Source: an uncultured Clostridia bacterium (lineage in GTDB: Bacteria; Bacillota; Clostridia; Christensenellales; Borkfalkiaceae). From it: a DNA stretch of 33,292 bases. Below the pieces are notes generated by a model. The model was not told where the DNA came from and searched no databases. It saw only the letters and a list, made by a program, of their open reading frames with translations. Numbering within the stretch: the first letter of the stretch is position 1; each line of letters begins with the position of its first letter. A program made the translations under genes and the position numbers. Positions 31,418-33,292 of this stretch are shown here, in pieces. The DNA lies in contig CATZIC010000020.1 in the NCBI GenBank assembly GCA_958419945.1, forward strand, positions 1-33,292, read 5' to 3'.

Positions 31418-32257
31418 ATGAATAACGAGTTTACCGGCAAAACTATCGAAGAAGCCGTAAAAGAAGGCTTAAAAACACTTGGTTTAACAGAAGAAAACGC
31501 CGAAATAACGGTTTTGGAAGAACCCCAAAAAGGTTTCCTGGGTATTCTTACGAAACATGCAAAAGTCAGTATTTCCAAAAAGAAATCCGATATCGAAAAA
31601 ACGGTTGAGTTTTTGGAAGGTTTGTTTAACGTCTTAAATATTACAGCTACTACCGAAGTTTCCTCAAGTGAAGAGGGTAAAGCGGTTATAAGCCTTATCA
31701 CGACCGATTCTTCGCAGGTTATCGGTTACCGCGGAGAAGTTTTAGATTCCATTCAATGCCTTGCCGGCGCCGTTTATAACAGCGGAAAGGAAAACTATAC
31801 ACGCCTTGTCGTTGACTGCGAAGGCTATCGCGGAAAGAGAGAGGAAACTTTGAAAAACTTAGCTCTTAAACTCGCCGCAAAGGCCGTTAAAACGGGCAGA
31901 AAGGTTGTTTTAGAACCCATGAATCCTTTCGAAAGAAGAATCATTCACTCCACTTTGGTGGACTTTGAAGGTGTAAAAACCGCTTCCGAAGGTAAAGAAC
32001 CTAACAGATATATCGCAATCATTCCCGACGGATACGATCCTTCAAAACGTAACGACAGATTTAACGCCAGGCGCGATGATCGCCGTGGCGGTAAAGGCGG
32101 CAAAAACTTCGACAGAAAGGGCGGCAGAGGAGATAGAGGCGACAGAAGAAATTCCGCACCCCGTGCAAAATCTTCTTCCGGATTCGGCGGCGCTGTATTT
32201 TTAGGTAACAGTTATAAAAAGGAAGCCGCTACACCCAAAACCGAAACAGAAGAATAA
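31418..32257 (+). CDS. jag: RNA-binding protein Jag/KhpB with an Arg/Gly-rich tail
   Basis: A 279-residue Jag (KhpB) protein. Jag_N (1-55, with EEAVKEGLKTLGL and KGFLGIL), KH domain (about 60-135, VIGYRGEVLDSIQCL) and R3H domain (about 140-207, with RRIIHSTL and EPNRYIAI) are in order. Behind R3H is a disordered tail of about 65 residues rich in Arg, Gly, Asp and Lys (RRDDRRGGKGGKNFDRKGGR), which most Jag proteins lack or have shorter. The protein binds RNA and acts in cell-wall and division control in some Firmicutes. AGGAGA precedes the ATG and a strong terminator follows. Confidence 0.94.
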   Translation: MNNEFTGKTIEEAVKEGLKTLGLTEENAEITVLEEPQKGFLGILTKHAKVSISKKKSDIEKTVEFLEGLFNVLNITATTEVSSSEEGKAVISLITTDSSQVIGYRGEVLDSIQCLAGAVYNSGKENYTRLVVDCEGYRGKREETLKNLALKLAAKAVKTGRKVVLEPMNPFERRIIHSTLVDFEGVKTASEGKEPNRYIAIIPDGYDPSKRNDRFNARRDDRRGGKGGKNFDRKGGRGDRGDRRNSAPRAKSSSGFGGAVFLGNSYKKEAATPKTETEE

Positions 32258-32273
32258 TTTCATAAGATAATTT

Positions 32274-32302
32274 AAAAAACCTTCCCTAGAGGAAGGTTTT
32301 TT
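32274..32302 (+). terminator. Terminator of the yidC-jag operon
   Basis: AACCTTCC pairs with GGAAGGTT around CTAGA, with A-run before and six T after. Confidence 0.93.
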
Positions 32303-32314
32303 GTATTCATTTCA

Positions 32315-32342
32315 TCATTGCGAGCGAAGCGAAGCAATCCAG
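32315..32342 (+). repeat. Palindrome A, solo copy
   Basis: TCATTGCGAGCGAAGCGAAG followed by CAATCCAG. It is the A half of the composite element without the B half. Confidence 0.65.
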
Positions 32343-32461
32343 GGCGCCTATCTGCGCAATGAAGAAATGAAAAATGAAGGAATGAAGTCGCTACGCTAAT
32401 GGGCATAAGGATTTGAAGTAATTATTTGAAAAATCCCTTGCGGAAGTTAATTACCTTCCAC

Positions 32462-32546
32462 CCGTCATTGCGAGGCACAAAGTGCCGTGGCAATCCAGAA
32501 GCCCAAGCGGGATAATTCTCAATAGTCAGGCTATAAGCCCGTTATT
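32462..32546 (+). repeat. Composite MITE-like element, second copy
   Basis: Palindrome A (CCGTCATTGCGAGGCACA..TGCCGTGGCAATCCAG, 32462-32498), spacer with AGCGGGATAATTCTCAATAGT, then palindrome B (CAGGCTATAAGCCCGTTATT, 32527-32546; repeat copy 13). Confidence 0.8.
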
Positions 32547-32694
32547 GCGTATAACGGCACAGCTAAAATCGTATTGCTCCATAAACAAATAATAAAAAAC
32601 TTATCGTTTTCCGCCACCCCATAAACAACCAAAGGGTGCCGTTTATATAATTTCTTAAATCCGTAACTTTACACTCCACACTTATTGTATCACC

Positions 32695-32810
32695 CCGTCA
32701 TTGCGAGTCGCAAAGCGACGTGGCAATCCAGAAACAAAAGCAGGGATAATTCGCAAAAGTACCGCTATAAGCCTGTTATCGGAGATTTCTGCAACGCTTG
32801 CAATGACGGC
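32695..32810 (+). repeat. Composite MITE-like element, third copy with terminal inverted repeats
   Basis: Palindrome A (32695-32731), spacer with AGCAGGGATAATTCGC, palindrome B (CCGCTATAAGCCTGTTATC, 32762-32780; repeat copy 14), then GCAATGACGG at 32801-32809, the inverse of the opening CCGTCATTGC. The ends thus form 10-bp inverted repeats. Confidence 0.8.
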
Positions 32811-32982
32811 ATAGTTGCTAAACTTCCGCTTCCGCTCCTCTCTCGTCGCGAAGAGGCGAGAGAGGGGGATAAAACGTTTCTACTAAAAAAACTTAAATAA
32901 TTCATTGCGTTTGTACGGTGCCGCGGAAAGTATATAGTCGTTACATTATGTAGCGGCTATTTAATTTCTTTTGCAATAATCC

Positions 32983-33011
32983 TTGATATTTTTTATAAAA
33001 GGTGTTAAAAT
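32983..33011 (+). promoter_or_regulatory. Promoter of the structured leader and second SLOG gene
   Basis: TTGATA (32983-32988), a 17-base spacer and TAAAAT (33006-33011); the transcript should start near 33018. Confidence 0.7.
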
Positions 33012-33017
33012 AATAAT

Positions 33018-33219
33018 GCGAATCTAAAAAAACAAAACATTTTCTTCCCCCTATTTTTAGGGGTATATTTCGTATAGAAAAAGCAAAAGAAGTTAAAAAT
33101 TGGTAGCAATACCTGTTCCAGACTTCTTTTGTAATTGTATACGAAAATGTTTTATTGGATTCGCACCCAGGAACGGTATGCTATGGTGCCGTTCTCGAAA
33201 GGGGGCGGCATCTTTTTTT
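33018..33219 (+). ncRNA. Long self-complementary leader ending in a terminator
   Basis: Nested arms pair in order: GCGAATC (33018-33024) with GATTCGC (33158-33164); AAAACATTTTC (33034-33044) with GAAAATGTTTT (33143-33153); CGTATA (33071-33076) with TATACG (33138-33143); AAAAGAAGT (33085-33093) with ACTTCTTTT (33122-33130). A side hairpin CCCCTA/TAGGGG sits at 33048-33063. Behind this, GGTGCCG (33185-33191) pairs with CGGCATC (33206-33212), followed by seven T: a terminator. GAACGG/CCGTTC (33171-33194) and GCACC/GGTGC (33163-33189) are exclusive alternatives. This suggests a regulated leader, or a 6S-like or other small RNA. No known class was recognised. Confidence 0.6.
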
Positions 33220-33292
33220 ATGGAAACAATCGAAAAAACCTGTTCATGTTTCGGGCATTTAGTAGTAAATTTAACGGACGACTTAGTTTCAA
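33220..33292 (+). CDS. SLOG/DUF1273-like protein, N-terminal fragment
   Basis: The ATG directly after the terminator T-run opens a frame to the window end, starting METIEKTCSCFGHLVVNL. The KTC.CFGH motif near the N terminus resembles SLOG/DUF1273 proteins (KTCCFxGHR); the Arg usual after the His is Leu here. AAAGGGGG lies 16-23 bases before the ATG, rather far for a ribosome binding site. Only 24 codons are visible, so the call is tentative. If it is real, expression must pass through the leader terminator. Confidence 0.5.
   Translation, partial: METIEKTCSCFGHLVVNLTDDLVS

Larger units (their letters stand above)
32303..32982. other. Noncoding stretch made of repeats
   Basis: No convincing gene. 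It is filled by partial and complete MITE-like elements (32315, 32462 and 32695) and AT-rich filler. A purine-rich/pyrimidine-rich hairpin (CCTCTCTCGTCGCGAAGAGG region, 32837-32863) is also visible. Confidence 0.6.

Noticed and set aside
32685..32900. 71-codon open frame at the right
   Set aside because: It lies across a MITE-like repeat and a hairpin; the translation is low-complexity and has no ribosome binding site.
33163..33219. Known riboswitch classes (ZTP, THF, fluoride, guanidine) in the last leader
   Set aside because: None of the conserved cores I can recall matches; only the generic terminator/antiterminator arrangement is supported.

Overview
The window looks like the origin-proximal part of the chromosome of a Firmicute, probably an uncultured low-GC gut-type clostridium. 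The evidence is the gene set (parA/parB with parS sites, rsmG, dnaN, rpmH-rnpA-yidD-yidC-jag, rplI), an energy-coupling-factor module (ecfA1-ecfA2-ecfT-truA), the sporulation-associated yyaC, strong Shine-Dalgarno sequences and sigma-A-type promoters. No taxonomic marker was searched, so the lineage is an inference.

Layout. 1-1391: the 3' end of an RHS-type polymorphic-toxin gene with an unrecognised tip, followed by a small membrane protein that sits where an immunity gene would. 1392-1930: a noncoding stretch ending in tRNA-Pro(GGG) on the minus strand, with four tandem terminator-like hairpins behind it. 2063-6569: rplI, parB, parA and ftsH, all on the minus strand. 6570-10371: about 3.8 kb of very AT-rich DNA with no convincing gene. 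It holds one perfect and three imperfect parS sites and four copies of an unfamiliar 22-bp motif spaced 314-359 bp apart; I read it as the centromere. 10372-14334: ybaK, cvpA, yyaC, degV and a membrane-anchored XRE regulator. 14487-17356: an accessory cassette with a strong promoter, a short terminated leader RNA, a small lipoprotein and a secreted 711-aa protein carrying a Cys/His domain, InlB-type repeats and a C-terminal Hint domain. 17495-25079: pepV, radC, gltX, a Nudix hydrolase, the ECF transporter module and truA. 25317-27343: lgt, a SLOG/DUF1273-like gene and rsmG on the minus strand. 27279-27839: a cluster of DnaA boxes with an AT-rich tract (likely oriC), then dnaN, rpmH, rnpA, yidD, yidC and jag. 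32258-33292: repeats, then a promoter, a long self-complementary leader ending in a terminator, and the start of a second SLOG-like gene.

How the parts fit. ParA and ParB act on the parS cluster beside them to segregate origins. The DnaA-box region feeds replication, with the beta clamp gene adjacent. rpmH-rnpA-yidD-yidC-jag is the ribosome/RNase P/membrane-insertion cluster usually found by dnaA, but dnaA itself is absent here and the cluster lies on the dnaN side.

The most unusual signals are the noncoding centromere-like region with its regularly spaced 22-bp motif; a roughly 23-bp semi-palindrome (core GGGCTATAAGCCC then GTTATC) found about 15 times, often directly after stop codons in one orientation and also inside four coding sequences; and the long structured leader at the right edge. 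All were read by eye. No database search, folding or skew calculation was run.
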